DNA of 64,000 bases from Caenorhabditis remanei (lineage: Eukaryota > Nematoda > Chromadorea > Rhabditida > Rhabditidae): the NCBI RefSeq assembly GCF_010183535.1, contig NC_071330.1:3329717-3393716 (forward strand), given 5' to 3'. A program made the position numbers and the translations under genes. The stretch's first letter is position 1. The number at the start of each line of letters is the position of its first letter. The notes below the pieces were generated by a model. The model had not been told where the DNA came from, did not search any database, and saw nothing but the letters and a program-made list of their open reading frames with translations. Of the stretch, positions 24,486-36,434 are shown in pieces.

Positions 24486-26510
24486 ATAGGAATGAGGAAA
24501 GAAAGAGGATATCAGTGTGAGAGAAGTAGAAAATAATTTGCTGAAACTGCTTAAAACAGTGTTAATATCGATTTTTCTGAAAAAAGTTGTATAATTAAGA
24601 GAATTTTTAAAATTTTTGAGAGAATAGCCAATTTTCGAGAAAAATTGTTGAACTTTTGAACTATTTCTCATTATTAACTTTACCGAACAAACTGACCGGT
24701 CCCTCAAAAGATATCAGGTTCGGCGCAATTTCAGGAAATTTGAAGTTTTTGTGAATTTTATTCTCCAAAATTATAATTTTTACGAGCATCACAATTCTAT
24801 TTTTCGCATTTTCGGAGGTTTCCGACTCAAAAATGCTGAAAAATCGAAAAAACTTGTGAAATTTCCAGCACTGTAATTTACTCCCGTTGTGTTTTAATTT
24901 TTGTTCCAATAACTCGAAAAACTTGCAGAAATTTTCAAAAATAAAAACATTCAAAGTCACGGAAATCACAAGAATCGAATGAACTTTCTCTCTTCCCCGA
25001 TCACTGATTCGTTGTGACGAGTTGAGTTCTTCTTGTCAAAAACAAAGGGGAAATCGAGACATGATATATGAAACGTTTACTGCACGTAAGCAGATTGAAT
25101 TTTTAGAAAAATTAGGTGAAAAATAGATTTATGAGGGGAAATGATGGATTTTCTGGGAGTTTAAATTGAAAACTTTAGTTTTTCGAACAAAAAATCACAT
25201 TTCTCAGCGAAAATCATTATTTTCGATCAAAGTGTTTAAATTTATATATGGAAATGCAGATTTTTCACTGTTTTTCATCGTCAGCCCTATGAAAACAGCA
25301 AAACTACACTTTTCCTATTCTGAATCGACTTTTCTATCTCTCCTCACTACATTTTTCTCGTAGCTTGACCAATGAACATTAGCCACTCAGAAAAACAAGT
25401 GAAGGGAGTCGTGCCTTGATGAGAAAATCGGAAATTTGCTGGAAAAATACATATTTTCAGAGGGAAAATGAGGTTTCGGAAGAAGAATTTGGCTGAAAAA
25501 TGGAAATTTTCTGTAAAAAATTTTCGATTCGAAAAATTACGAGCAAAACTCATTTGCATACTAAAAAATGAGTTCGACTAAAAATAATTACCTCGCCAGT
25601 GAAAATTATGAAAGAAATCACTGTCAACTGCCAATTTTTACAACATAAAACAAAAAAGTCGACTGCAACAGTGAATCGCATGATTCTTATCTTGTAAACA
25701 ACATGCGGGGCGTCAAAGAAACAAGTTGAGATGGGCGGTTCATTTTAAATTTTAAAAAAACATCTTTTTAGAAAAATCTATTCAGTTTTCAAAGGGTTTT
25801 ACTGGGAAATTGGTTTCAAAATGATACGAAAACTGGTAGCCGCCGAAAATCCAAAAAAATTCAAAATAATAAATTTCGGCGGAAAATTAATCGATTTTCG
25901 ACATAAATCAGAGCAATTTGCACATTAAAATTCGCAGAAAACGTGGAATTTGTGACAATTCAATGTGGGGATAGGACAAGAAAGTAGTGGACACAACAAC
26001 TGACACTATATGTCTGCGTGCAAAACCAAAATTCGCATTTTTCTCGGCGGTCTCTTGATATATAATAGTGTCTAGAAGAGTCGAGTCTTTTCTCTATCTT
26101 TTTCTTCTTTTATTTAGTCGTTGGTTCACGTGAAGAAAAACCGAAAAAAAATTGAAGAAAACGTGTTTATTCTTTAGAGTGAAGGGTTCAGTTTGGTGAT
26201 TCGCGTCTAAAATTAGTGGGAAATATTAGTAAATATATAAATTTGCAGCATTTTCCCAGATATTTGTTAGAAAAAACTGCACGTTTTACTCAGGTTTTAC
26301 CGATTTTAATTATGTTTATTTTGCAAAATTCAAAAAATAAAATTCAAAAAATGATAAAAATTTGTCGTCAAATAAAATGCAAATTGTGCAGTTGTACGCA
26401 AACACTTCCTTTCCAAGACTAAGAAGAAACACTTGATTTTACGCACAATTAGGAAGAAAAAGAGATTAAAAATTCATAAAAATAGAAAAAATTCATTTGA
26501 ACACCTAAAA
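24486..26510. other. Intergenic, A/T-run rich; mmcm-1 promoter side and 3' side of the next gene
   Basis: No gene. The block is full of short AAAA/TTTT runs, often AAAATTTTC or GAAAAATT, at close spacing. This resembles the periodic A/T clusters described in Caenorhabditis germline genes, but I could not compute the periodicity. A TTTATT (AATAAA on the minus strand) at 26315-26320 lies about 190 bp past the stop of the neighbouring minus-strand gene and could be its polyA signal. Confidence 0.45.
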
Positions 26511-29500
26511 TCAACAAATATTACTAAATTGCTCAATAACACTATCCCAAATATCACAATACATTTGAATGACACCAAACACCCAAGCTTCATCGGATTT
26601 CGCCATTTTCATCAATTCGCTAACGGTGAGATCGACTTCTGTAGTTCCAATTTGTTCTAGCTGAAATAAAGACATGAAGATATTGAAAGAAACATTTAAA
26701 GCCTTACCTTATCCTCACACGCTCTCAAAATATGGAAATGAAGGTGATGCATTTTGTGAAGTAAGTCGATTGACATGGAGCATCTTTCACATGAAATCAC
26801 ATTCACTACTAGCGGATCTTGGTTTTCTTTTTCAGAATTATCCGTTGAAGAATCAACTGTTAAATTAAGATCATACTCAGTTTTATCGAAAAATTGAAGA
26901 ATATTTTGGGATTTTTCGAGGTTACAAATCTGGCACTTGGTTAGACAATGGTAGGAAGACTTTGAGATGAAAAGTCTCGTATACGTTCCAATCCATCTTC
27001 TGAGTTTCAAATCTACCCGGGTACTCTTCTGAATCAGATCTTCGCATCGTGCGTTGTTCTTCTCAATTTCAGCGGTTGCATGGGTGTAACTCCAGTCTGG
27101 AATTAGAAATTTTAAAAAAACTTGTAGATTTAAAAATGATGAATTGAAACCTACCATTTTTGTCACGAAGACTCTTCACATAATTTCTTGTCAAGGCCTG
27201 TACAAGGCAGATATTGAGAAGGGTGTGGAGAGCTTTTTGTCTGGGTTCTTTGAGAAAATCCGAGTCGGAATTTTTTGTGATGGGTTCTGGAATGAAAAAT
27301 TTTGTTAACTTTGGAGAGGGTATCAACATAAATTGCATGGCTGGAAAGCTGATATATCGAAGATTCTGATTTTTCATTAGTTTTCCAGGAAGTCGTTTAA
27401 CATCATCCTTGTGAAGGCCGGCTTCATTTTTTTTTTTTAATTTAAAAAAAAAAGTGATTTTCAAATTTTGGCCCCCAATTATTAGACAGAACATATTCAG
27501 AATCCCCAAAGTCGACTCTTCAATCATTTAGGTCCCCAGAAAGAAAAATGAAAGCGTCCCTCAAGAACAAACCTTCCGTCAAAAAACATCTTGGGTTCTT
27601 GAACCACTCCATCGCAGATGCGCAAAAAACTTCATTCAGCGGAATCTCCGGTTCCAGCACCACCCCGTAACGAGAACTCTTCATAACTCGAACGGAGACT
27701 CGGAAGTATTGATGTTTAATCTGCTCGTACCATCCGGAATACTGCAAAAATGTATATTTTGGATTATTTTTCAAGAAAATAACCTACCGTGGTAGTGCTC
27801 GTATAGACTAATTTTCCAGTATTCTTTGCTCTCAATGGTGTAAACTTTCGTAGAAGTGTCTGATTGTCAACCTTCCAAATCGGGCAGTCCCATTTCAAAA
27901 TGTCTGATTGCAAGACCAGATATGCATCTTTCTGAAAATGATGAGATATTGGTTTCAGTAGAGCGCATTATCAAACTCACAGGTAGAATTCCATCAGCCG
28001 GTCCAAACATATCCAGTCGTCTCCTCTCCTCTCCTGAAACCCCCGGTCCTACTGGAAAATTCAAAGCAGATGGGCGGGTCTCAGATGTTCTCAGAATCGA
28101 ATATACAACTTCCCCAGTCTTCTTACTGTATCTCACATCATCATCATCCGAGATACTATCAGCACTTTTCCGTTTCTTGCTCTTTATCTTCCGCTTCTTA
28201 TTCATCACTTTCAACTGATCAATTTTAATAGTGAACTTTGGAAGTAACGGTTCCTCTGCAGTGACTTTTCTCATATTTTTCGCACAATCCGTGTCAGAAA
28301 GTTCCATGATTTTGAGAAATGAGCAACTCATTTTAATGTCTCGCTCGGCTCGGATCTTGTCAGCAAGAGAGAATTCAGGATGATCTGAAAGTTTGGGAAA
28401 ATTAAATAAGAACTAGACGCCTGCCTTATTTGACAGTACCGCTCAAAAGTATATTAGACTTTATCAGTTGAAATAGTCTATCTTTGAGATTGTGCCATGG
28501 TAAAACTAACTGTCCCACAAAATAACTTTTATGGATCAAACAGACCAAGAGTAGAACTTTATTTTTGTAGTTGACAACTTTTTTATACGGACATTCCCAA
28601 TTTCAGTGCAAAATAGTGCAATTTTTGAGTTATCCCTTTAAAATGACCATAACTCTCTAGGGAGTGCTCGTACAAAAAAGTAATCAACTACAAAAATGAA
28701 GCTCGACTTTTTATCTGTGTAACAAATTAGAAATCTACTTGATGGGACAATCAGTGTTACCGTAACACCCTCTCAAAGTTGGACACTTCCAACTAAAAAC
28801 GGCCAAAGTTTACAACCTTTTGACCGGTACTGTAGACTCCTGTCTTCTATACTTACCTGAAATGAATTCAGTCTGATCTTTAGACTTTGCCATCGCTTTC
28901 CTGACATTTCCATCCTTTTCATTCTTCACTTCGAAGCCAACTCCAGGAATGTATACGCTTTTCGCCACAGTCTCTTTTTCGACTTTCTCCGGCTTTTCTG
29001 CAGGTTTTCCTCCTTCAACAAATCGATCTTCCTCATCAGCCATATCAAAATCAAACACATCGTAATTTGAGTCATTTTTCTTTTTCGAATCTTCAAGTAA
29101 CATTAACGCTGCCTTTTGTTTGTAGATTGGAACTTTCTTCGGTTGAACGTAGTTCTTGATGAACTCTTCCTCATCCATCTTCAAGTTGTTGGTTGGAATT
29201 TTGGAAGAAGAAGGTTTTGGAGGGCTCGGAGCTGAAAATTAAACCATTTTTAAATCTAAATTGGTACCAAAAACTTACTTTTTGCTTTGGGTACCTCTTT
29301 GGGCTTGACAGTTGAGCCAATCCCGAGAATTTCGTCGAAAGATAAGTGGTGTTGTGGAGAGTCTGGTGGTGTGAACTGGAAGAAAAACCATATGAGAAAG
29401 TATGTTTGAAGACATGGGTGATTTTGACGGAATTTGACGGATTTTGACAAATTTTGAGGAAAAATAAAGGCTTTGGATAAATTTTTGAGTGAAAAATGTC

Positions 29501-30804
29501 ATTTTTAAAGTTCGGGGATGATTGGGTCATTATGTGATAAATGATCGGAAAACTTCAATTTTCGAAATCTTATTTTTTGATTTAAATTGGAAAGCTGTCA
29601 GTGCCTACCGTAATCCTAATGGTCGCGTTTACCCAGTAACCTAACAGTATTTTTGAACACACTGTGTTACGGGACAACACTTAAAAATCCGAGATTTTCC
29701 ACCTCAATCGAGCGTAACAAACAGGGAAGCGCCCGTATCAAACAGGTGTTAACAACAAAAATGTAGTAATTTGAATGATCTATCTACCTTACAAAAATTG
29801 GAAATTTCTAACTATTTCTAATGAAGTTAGATACTCCCGAAGGTAGCCACTTTCCAACTTTTGAAAATATGGTTCCGTACAAAAATGACCACAACTCTCT
29901 AGGGACTGGCCGTACAAAAAAGTCGTCAACTACAAACATGGAGCTCTATCTTTGTTCTAAATGATTCATTAAAAATTTTACTTAGCGAGACAATTTGAAT
30001 TACTATGGCATCTTCTCAAAGTTGGACAATTTCAACCGAAAACGGCAAAAGTTCGTATCTTTTTGCCCAGTACAGTATTTGACCCTGTTGAATCAACATT
30101 AGTCATTACCCCCTATCCCAAACTCTAAAACTCACAGCAATAGGACTGAGACACCTCTCCTCTCGAGACCCATCTGAACTCGGGCTCAACTCCTTTTCTG
30201 AAAACGATATGCCAAACATATTATCCACGTCATCATTCCCTTCATCATAATCAAATCTTGAATTTGAACTCTCAACCGATCTCTCACGATCAGCTGAAGA
30301 TTTTCCTTCCGGGGAGACAGAGACGACGTCCACTGGTGGTGTGGATTCTCTCTTTCTCTCTTTGACAACTTCCATTGGTTCAGGCTGTACCAGTTGGGGA
30401 GATGGTGACTTGGTAGTGATAGATGGGTTGTTGGCTAGTGACAGCGGTACTGTAGGTTCGGATTCTTTCGGCACGTCGATTGGAGGGGCGACAGGAATAG
30501 TGGGATTCCAGAGACCAGGTTGTGGTAGCATCATATTCATAGCTTTCTGATTCAACATTGCAAAATTTTGAATGACCGCCGGATTCCAGAAAGCGCCCAT
30601 CCCATTCGGATATACCGCCTGTAACATGAAAATTGTACATATATTTAAAATAACAATTATTTAATTTACATTCTGCAGGAACTGAAATGGGGTGGCGGAG
30701 GAAGAGGGTCCGGTTCCAGGCATAAACATTGACATGGGGAAATTTGGATGAGGGAATTGGAGCGGATTTGTGTTTGCATTCTGGTTGTTATTATTATTTT
30801 GCAT
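26511..30804 (-). CDS. Nuclear-type protein with DUF4211-like C-terminal domain
   Basis: Exons 30804-30670, 30618-30136, 29375-29279, 29231-28857, 28384-27981, 27931-27788, 27741-27573, 27421-27155, 27096-26708 and 26660-26511 join in frame to about 870 aa. The N-terminus is Asn/Gln/Pro-rich and disordered, then acidic and Ser-rich, followed by a basic KKRKIKSKKRK stretch that could be a nuclear signal. The C-terminal 180 residues hold CxxC (Cys746, Cys749), a second CxxC (Cys794, Cys797) and a His-rich helix with LLHKMHHLHFH (His805-His813). This spacing resembles DUF4211, the domain ending PRR12/QSER1-type proteins, but I judge that from memory. The start is supported by an acceptor, TTTTCAG, 9 bases upstream. 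The weakest junction is the 27421 acceptor, which follows a poly-A tract. Gene symbol not recognised. Confidence 0.8.
28432..28834. mobile_element. MITE-B fold-back in an intron of the DUF4211-like gene
   Basis: Ends CAGTACCGCTCAAAAG and TTTTGACCGGTACTG are inverted. Internal arms TGTAGTTGACAACTTTTTTA and AAAAAGTAATCAACTACAAA pair near the centre. TA follows the right end; the left flank reads GA, probably a mutated TA. Confidence 0.75.
29600..30076. mobile_element. Diverged MITE-B copy in an intron
   Basis: The right half, from about 29870, shows AAAAAAGTCGTCAACTACAA, the CTCTCAAAGTTGG-like arm and the end CCAGTACAGTA. The left half is diverged and its boundary is approximate. Confidence 0.5.
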
Positions 30805-33172
30805 TTGTGGGATCTGAAAATTGATTTGATTAGCAAGAGAGAAAAAATTACAAGTTGGGGTGGTCAATGGAGGATCAATATTGGGTAGTTATGCGCGCGG
30901 TATATAATTTTTTGGTATGTCACAGATGGCTGGTAGGACTACCTTAGAAATTAATGTGGTAAAAAATTTACTTATATCGATCGTGCCAGAAAGAGAGTAC
31001 ACATCTTGTTTGTGAATAAAAATGTAAATGAAGAGATATCCTCATTGCACACAGAAGACAACAATTATTTTGTCGGTATGACGTACATAATGTGTACATC
31101 ATACTCACACCTTAATTGCCGATACTCTGCGCAACCCGATGGCTCTCGATGCACCTGACAGATGTATGGTTAGATAGATAAGGATCTACTAGGGGGAGTT
31201 GTCCCTCACGGGAAGTTGTGGTTGGATTGAAGTTCGCCCCCTCTCTTTAAATCACGTTGGTAGGCGGAGCTTCGCCAAAAGTGTCGATAATTTTGTTCCG
31301 CAGTCATTTTTTGAATAACTTTCTTCGTTGTAGAGATTTCCAAAAAGTTCTTTTTCGATTGTTTTTGAAAAATTAATACGGATGTGGCGACTCGGAGGGG
31401 GTGTGTTCAGAGTATTCAGACCAAAGTAGTGGGCACAAAACCGAGAGCAACTTTTTCCTCTAAAATAAATGGCTTGAGAAATTCTCTATTTTCGCCGTTT
31501 TCTACTTCTTACGGCACCAGCTTTGAACATTTCCGAGGGATTTTCTGGACATAAGGTCTTTAAAAACCTGGCTATCGAGACATGTAAAAATTATTTGGAT
31601 ATCTGGAAAAATTAGATTTACAGCCATAAAAGTTTGAGATCAACTTTTTTTCTCGAATTTTTTACTTTCCTCTCAATATCTCGAGTTGTATTGAACCGAT
31701 AGCTTTGAAATTTGGTACAGTTATGTAACTTGGCATGGGGAAGATGGCTAAAAAATCAGATTTGAAATAAGATCTGTTTGCTTCGAGTTACACTCAAATA
31801 ACCTCAAAAATGAGCAAATGTAAAAATTACGTAAAAATCACGTGACGTAATGGATAATGGAATTTTAAATCCCAGTTTTTTTTTTCATTTCTTAAATTAT
31901 TTCTCTCATTTCTTAATTTATTTATGCAGAATGGTCCGTGAAGCTAAACTTAAGTTTATATGGGTTAGACAAAGCAAATAGGACATCATTTTTGTAGTTG
32001 ACCATTTTTTGTAAGAGACCTACCTGAAAAGTTACAGGTCATCAAAGTAATTTCTACCTGAAATCGACTAATTTCAATGCAAATTATCGAAATTTTGGAG
32101 ATTTTCACTTTGACAATCTATAACTTGAAAGATAGCGTTCCTACAAAAAAATATCCTCGAGTCGAAGAAAAATGACGGGTTTTTCGATCGAACACATGAA
32201 AAATTGCGAAACCAACGGGTATTTATTGTTTCGAACTCAGAGGCTTAAATTCTTGGTAATAAAGTCAACTTTCACTTGCCACTTATTAAAAACCAACTTT
32301 TGAATGTAAAACTTGCTAAGCACTGGGCTCGAGGCGCAGCCGAGTCTGGCGGAGCGAGCCGTTAGGCTCGGGACGCTAGTCATTATGAAATATTGTGCAG
32401 TCCTCAAAGTATTCTCTTTCAAGCAATTCAAGAATTTGGCCTTCGGGACTTTCGAGTACGTAGATTCCGAATATGAAATCAAATTCTGTTAAATCCCTTT
32501 GTGAGCCAAGTTATGATCCCACAAACTTTTCCAATGGATTAATTTTCCCGCGAAATTTCCGAATCGTCTACCGAAACACACCGTAAAACACTGCAATAGA
32601 GGCGCACCTAGCGGTGCCTGTTCGCAACGGTATATCTCGGTTCTCAAAGGAAATATCAAAAAGCTGAAAACTGGCAAAATATGTATAGCTTAATATTCAT
32701 AAAATATTTCTTCAGTTAAAAAAATTGTCATATCTTCAAAGACAGCCGAGATAGGATGCTTCAATCTCTTGGTAGCGGGTGCGCCTCGATTACGGGTTTT
32801 ACGGTATCCCCTTTTTATCAACGACCAAAGGTGTAGGGAAAGTTTGATGGGTCATTACTTGGCTTACAGAAAGATTTAGCAGAGTTTTGTTCCAGATTCG
32901 GAATCTATGGACTCGATAGTATCAGGAACCATCTTCGAGGACTTCCCGTTGTAAGTTTTTGAAAAACTTATCATCCCATTAATTCTCACGTAACCCTGGT
33001 CCAGAAAAACTCTTACTGTTGTTCTCCCAGTATCCCCGTGAACCAAGTTATCTGATCAAAACTAGTATAAAATTCTAAAATTTTCAAAATTTCAATCAGT
33101 TTATCAAAGTTCAGAATAATCATCTGAACAATTCAATTAGTAGAAGCAGTTTGGAATAAAACGTAAATCGGT
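30805..33172. other. Spacer between the divergent DUF4211-like and SH2-kinase genes
   Basis: No gene found. The first part should hold the promoter of the minus-strand gene. It contains a MITE-B-like fold-back near 31930-32170, a short GC-rich patch at 32328-32375 (GCGCAGCCGAGTCTGGCGG), and the MITE-C copy at 32580-32805. Confidence 0.5.
32580..32805. mobile_element. MITE-C fold-back copy
   Basis: Begins ACCGTAAAACACTGCAATAG, with AGGCGCACC, and ends GGTGCGCCTCGATTACGGG then TTTTACGGT. ATCTCGGTTCTCAAAG on the left pairs loosely with CTTCAAAGACAGCCGAGAT on the right. Confidence 0.75.
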
Positions 33173-33464
33173 ATGACAACGACATTGTCCGCTTTACCGT
33201 ATTATGACGGATCCATTGATATGTGAGTTCACCAAAATTCAATCAGGTACTTAACCGATTTTCAGCCGTGAATGTCGAGAAATGTTGCCAGATCTCGGTG
33301 ATTTTTTAATACGGAATGTGGCACAAGAAGTAGATAAAAGTGATGGTAAAGGACAAGTATATTGTATATTAACGACGGCAGTGACGCCGGAACAAGCGTC
33401 AGATAACTCAAAAATGCTACCAAAGGAGTACTCATTAAGGGTTAGTTTGTATTATACTTCAAGG

Positions 33465-33690
33465 ACCGGGGCCGGGTCTGGCCTTGTCAGCAAAATTAAA
33501 GTTCGGCCTAAAAACCCGGATAATTGGAGCCAAAATTCAAAATTCGAAAAGTTTATAATTTTTTGCGAAAAAGTCAAATTTTCGATTATGATCCAGAATT
33601 AGAAGAAATTCGGAAAAATCATTAAAAATTGAAAAAATGACGAAAATTTTTGGAAAAATTTGATATTTTTTGAAGTCGCGCCTTAATAAG
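33465..33690. mobile_element. MITE-D-related sequence in kinase intron 2
   Basis: GGACCGGGGCCGGGTCTGG, GCCTTGTCAGC and the interior ATTTTCGATTATGATCCAGA match the MITE-D interior seen at 35781 and 57548. The CATACTTG ends are lost, so the boundaries are approximate. Confidence 0.5.
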
Positions 33691-34083
33691 TTGGGTTTCT
33701 ATAGAGTGAGAATCGGTTCATGTTTCTTCGAATTGTAAACTAGACAATCTGAAACTAGGGCCTCATAATCTCAACTGTGTCTGTGTTTCACAGTTTCGAG
33801 ACCTCCTGGTTTTTTTCGCCAAGCAAATAACGTATGTTTTGCAACTATGATATTTCGCAACTCGCCGTTTTGTAACCGCATCAGACTTTATTTGGTCATT
33901 TGGTCACCAACCGTGTTTTGTCAACGTCTACCGTAATCTTTAACGGTTCTTGAATTCCATAATCTTTCAGATTAAGGGATATTTTTTAGGTGCGAAATGA
34001 CTGGTTCCGAAATGTCGCCTCTGTACCTCTGTAAGATCTGCTAAAAGTTTGGGGAAAAAAGAGAATCTTGAATGCTCGAAGTG

Positions 34084-34089
34084 TTTATT
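34084..34089 (-). terminator. Polyadenylation signal of the nested peptide gene
   Basis: AATAAA on the minus strand, 18 bases past the TAG stop at 34107. Confidence 0.75.
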
Positions 34090-34106
34090 AACAAAAAAAT
34101 CAGGGA

Positions 34107-34378
34107 CTAGATGGGGATGCATACGTACGGAAGGATGCAGATGCGGCTCTCGACAGCTTCACGATGCACACGGCGTCCGCGGTGCCCAGCTTTGTTGATG
34201 GCTCCTGGTCCCTCCGACGGCTCGGCCGATGGCTGGCTGGACATTGGCCAATTGCGGGCCTCCAGCCCTTCAACGACTCCAACGGCGAGGAAGGCGATGA
34301 CGATCTGAAAGTGTAAACTATGGTTGAAACCCTGAGAAAAAAGTAACTCACGAGAACCAAGAATTTCGAAGAGAACAT
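34107..34378 (-). CDS. Small secreted peptide precursor, candidate neuropeptide, nested in a kinase intron
   Basis: Exon 1, 34378-34352 (9 codons), and exon 2, 34304-34107, are separated by a 47-bp intron with perfect GTGAGT and TTTCAG ends, encoding 74 aa. Residues 1-23 are a clear signal peptide (basic Lys5, then LVLIVIAFLAVGVVEG). An acidic/Pro/Ser spacer follows, then a basic HRGRR site (about 50-54). The tail of about 20 residues ends in ICILPYVCIPI, with two cysteines five residues apart that could form a small disulfide ring. That plan fits a neuropeptide or peptide-hormone precursor cut after RGRR; no amidation Gly is present. A TATA-like box lies about 50 bp upstream and AATAAA 18 bp downstream. 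I do not recognise the family. It runs opposite to the host SH2-kinase. Confidence 0.8.
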
Positions 34379-34426
34379 TTTTCTCCGATTAAGAATGATA
34401 ATATTCTTTGCCTGTGAGGCCTGATA

Positions 34427-34433
34427 TTTATAG
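34427..34433 (-). promoter_or_regulatory. TATA-like box of the nested peptide gene
   Basis: TATAAAT on the minus strand, about 50 bases before the ATG at 34378, leaves room for a start site some 20-25 bases before translation begins. Confidence 0.5.
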
Positions 34434-34713
34434 ATAGCGTTATGCTAATCGAATAGAAAAAATGCGGGGGAGCAGGTTGTAAAATTTTATGGGATATGCA
34501 TAAAAATAAAAATCGAAAAATGGGGGAGGGGGTTGGTGATTCATCTGGGAGATCAACCATCAAGAAATCAATAGATCTGAAAAGAGAAAATGTTTCCTGT
34601 GAATCGTCATCACACAGTTTTGTTGAGAAAGTGCGCTCTACTGATAAACGCGGTGGGAAGGGTTACGATTGGGGTTGGCACAAGTCTCCTTTTGGCAATC
34701 TGTACAGGTACCT

Positions 34714-34832
34714 ATTAGTGCAGTACAGTTGCGCTCCATGGAAATCCTCAACCTGTATTTTTTTCTCTCTGCGCTTCTTGCGGTTCCCTTCAGTTTTGGT
34801 AGGGCGCGGTTGCTAGTACCGTGACCTGCTAA
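34714..34832. mobile_element. MITE-A copy in kinase intron 2
   Basis: Left TTAGTGCAGTACAGTTGCGC, right TTTTGGTAGGGCGCGGTTGC and GTGACCTGCTAA. The centre keeps TTTCTCTCTGCGCTTCTTG. Confidence 0.65.
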
Positions 34833-35780
34833 AAAACGTGAACTGGTAGAAACGCACGCGACGCGACCGCAACGTGTCGTTCAGGTCCTAATTGACAAAA
34901 GGCACTACCGTATACCCAGGGGTTTGGCTCCGAGACGTTTCAAAACCGGGAAACTGGACAGTTTGAGACACATTCCGAATACCGAACTTTTTTCAACTCA
35001 CCTTTTCCCAATTTCCCTTTTTCCAGCTAGAATGCACAACTCGTCTAAAATCCTACGCCATCAATCTCAACGGAGGCATCTACTCAGTTCAAGGAAGTAC
35101 CACAGACGCCTTTCCGACACTCGAAGCTCTCTGTGAATCCTATATCCAAACGAAACAACCCCTCCCAGCTGGTGGAATGCTTTTGAAAGGGGTCATCCAT
35201 AAACCATGGCAACTGTTTCTCTGTGATGTTGAACTTCCAGAGCCAGAGATTTTGTTGGGAAGTGGAGAGTTTGGAAAAGTGGTGAAAGGGAAATTTCTAA
35301 AACCAGGAGTTGGCCCTATTGACGTCGCAATCAAGATGGCAACGGATTTGAAAAATGCTGAAATTGTGAGTCGATCCATTTCTCAAGGAAACTATAAAAA
35401 TTCATATTTCCAGACATCTGAAATCTACACGGAAGCACGTGTGATGCGTGCACTCATTCACCCGAATATCATCCGTTTGGAGGGTGTTGTCGTCGAGAAG
35501 ATTCCAGTGATGCTTGTGATTGAGTTCATGGAAGGAAGTAGTCTTTTGGATGCTCTTCTAAAGAAACGAGTTCCCAATGAGATGCGTTTTCCGATTTGTA
35601 TGGCAGTCTTGTATGCAGTCCTGCACATGCACATCAATTCGTACATCCATCGGGATATTGCAGCACGGAATGGGATGGTCTCTCATGATTGTCGGACTGT
35701 GAAACTGATAGATTTCGGTCTGGCAAAACATGGAACTCAGTTTATTGTGAGTTTCTCTAGTCCTTATTTTTCTAGAAATC

Positions 35781-36434
35781 CATACTTGTCAAGGCCCGGA
35801 CCTTAAGCCAGGCTCGAAGGCGCGAGTACTTAATTGGCGCCATAATTTAAAATTATAAAATTTGAATTTTTTGATTTTTTACGCGAAAAATCTAATTTTC
35901 GACTATGATTCAGAATTAGAATTGGGTCATTTTTTGAAGCCGGACCTTCGGGCTTTTTTAGGCCGGGCCTTGTCAAGTACAGTACCGGACAAAAAGGTAT
36001 AAACTTTGGCTGTTTTCAGTGGAAAATGACCAACTTTGAGAGTGTGCCATAGTAATTATGATTGTCACACCAAGAAAAATTTTAATGGATCATATAGATT
36101 AAACGTAGAGCTCCATTCTTGTAGTTGACAAATTTTTGTACGGACACTCCCTAGCAAGTTACATATCGACAAAGTAATTTTTTCCTCAAATCGAACAATT
36201 TCAGTGCAAAATAGTGCGATTTTTGAGCTGTCGTCTTAAAATGGCCATAACTGTCTAGGGAGCGTCCGTACAAAAAAGTTGTCAACTGCAAAAATGAAGC
36301 TCTACGTTCAATCTATATAATCCATTAAAAGTTTTCTTGGTGTGACAATCAGAATTACTATGGCACACTCTCAAAGTTGGTCATTTTCCACTGAAAACAG
36401 CCAAAGTTCATACCTTTTTGTCCGGTACTGTATG
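35781..36434. mobile_element. MITE-D with a MITE-B inserted at its right end, in kinase intron 4
   Basis: MITE-D starts CATACTTGTCAAGGCCCGG at 35781. Its right terminus reads GGGCCTTGTCAAG then TA at 35978-35979, where MITE-B (35980-36430, ends CAGTACCGGAC and GTCCGGTACTG) interrupts; the sequence resumes with TATG at 36431. The duplicated TA and the restored D end CAAG-TATG show that B landed in D at a TA site. MITE-B here is an almost perfect fold-back of about 450 bp, with AAAAAGTTGTCAACTGCAAA on one arm. Confidence 0.8.
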
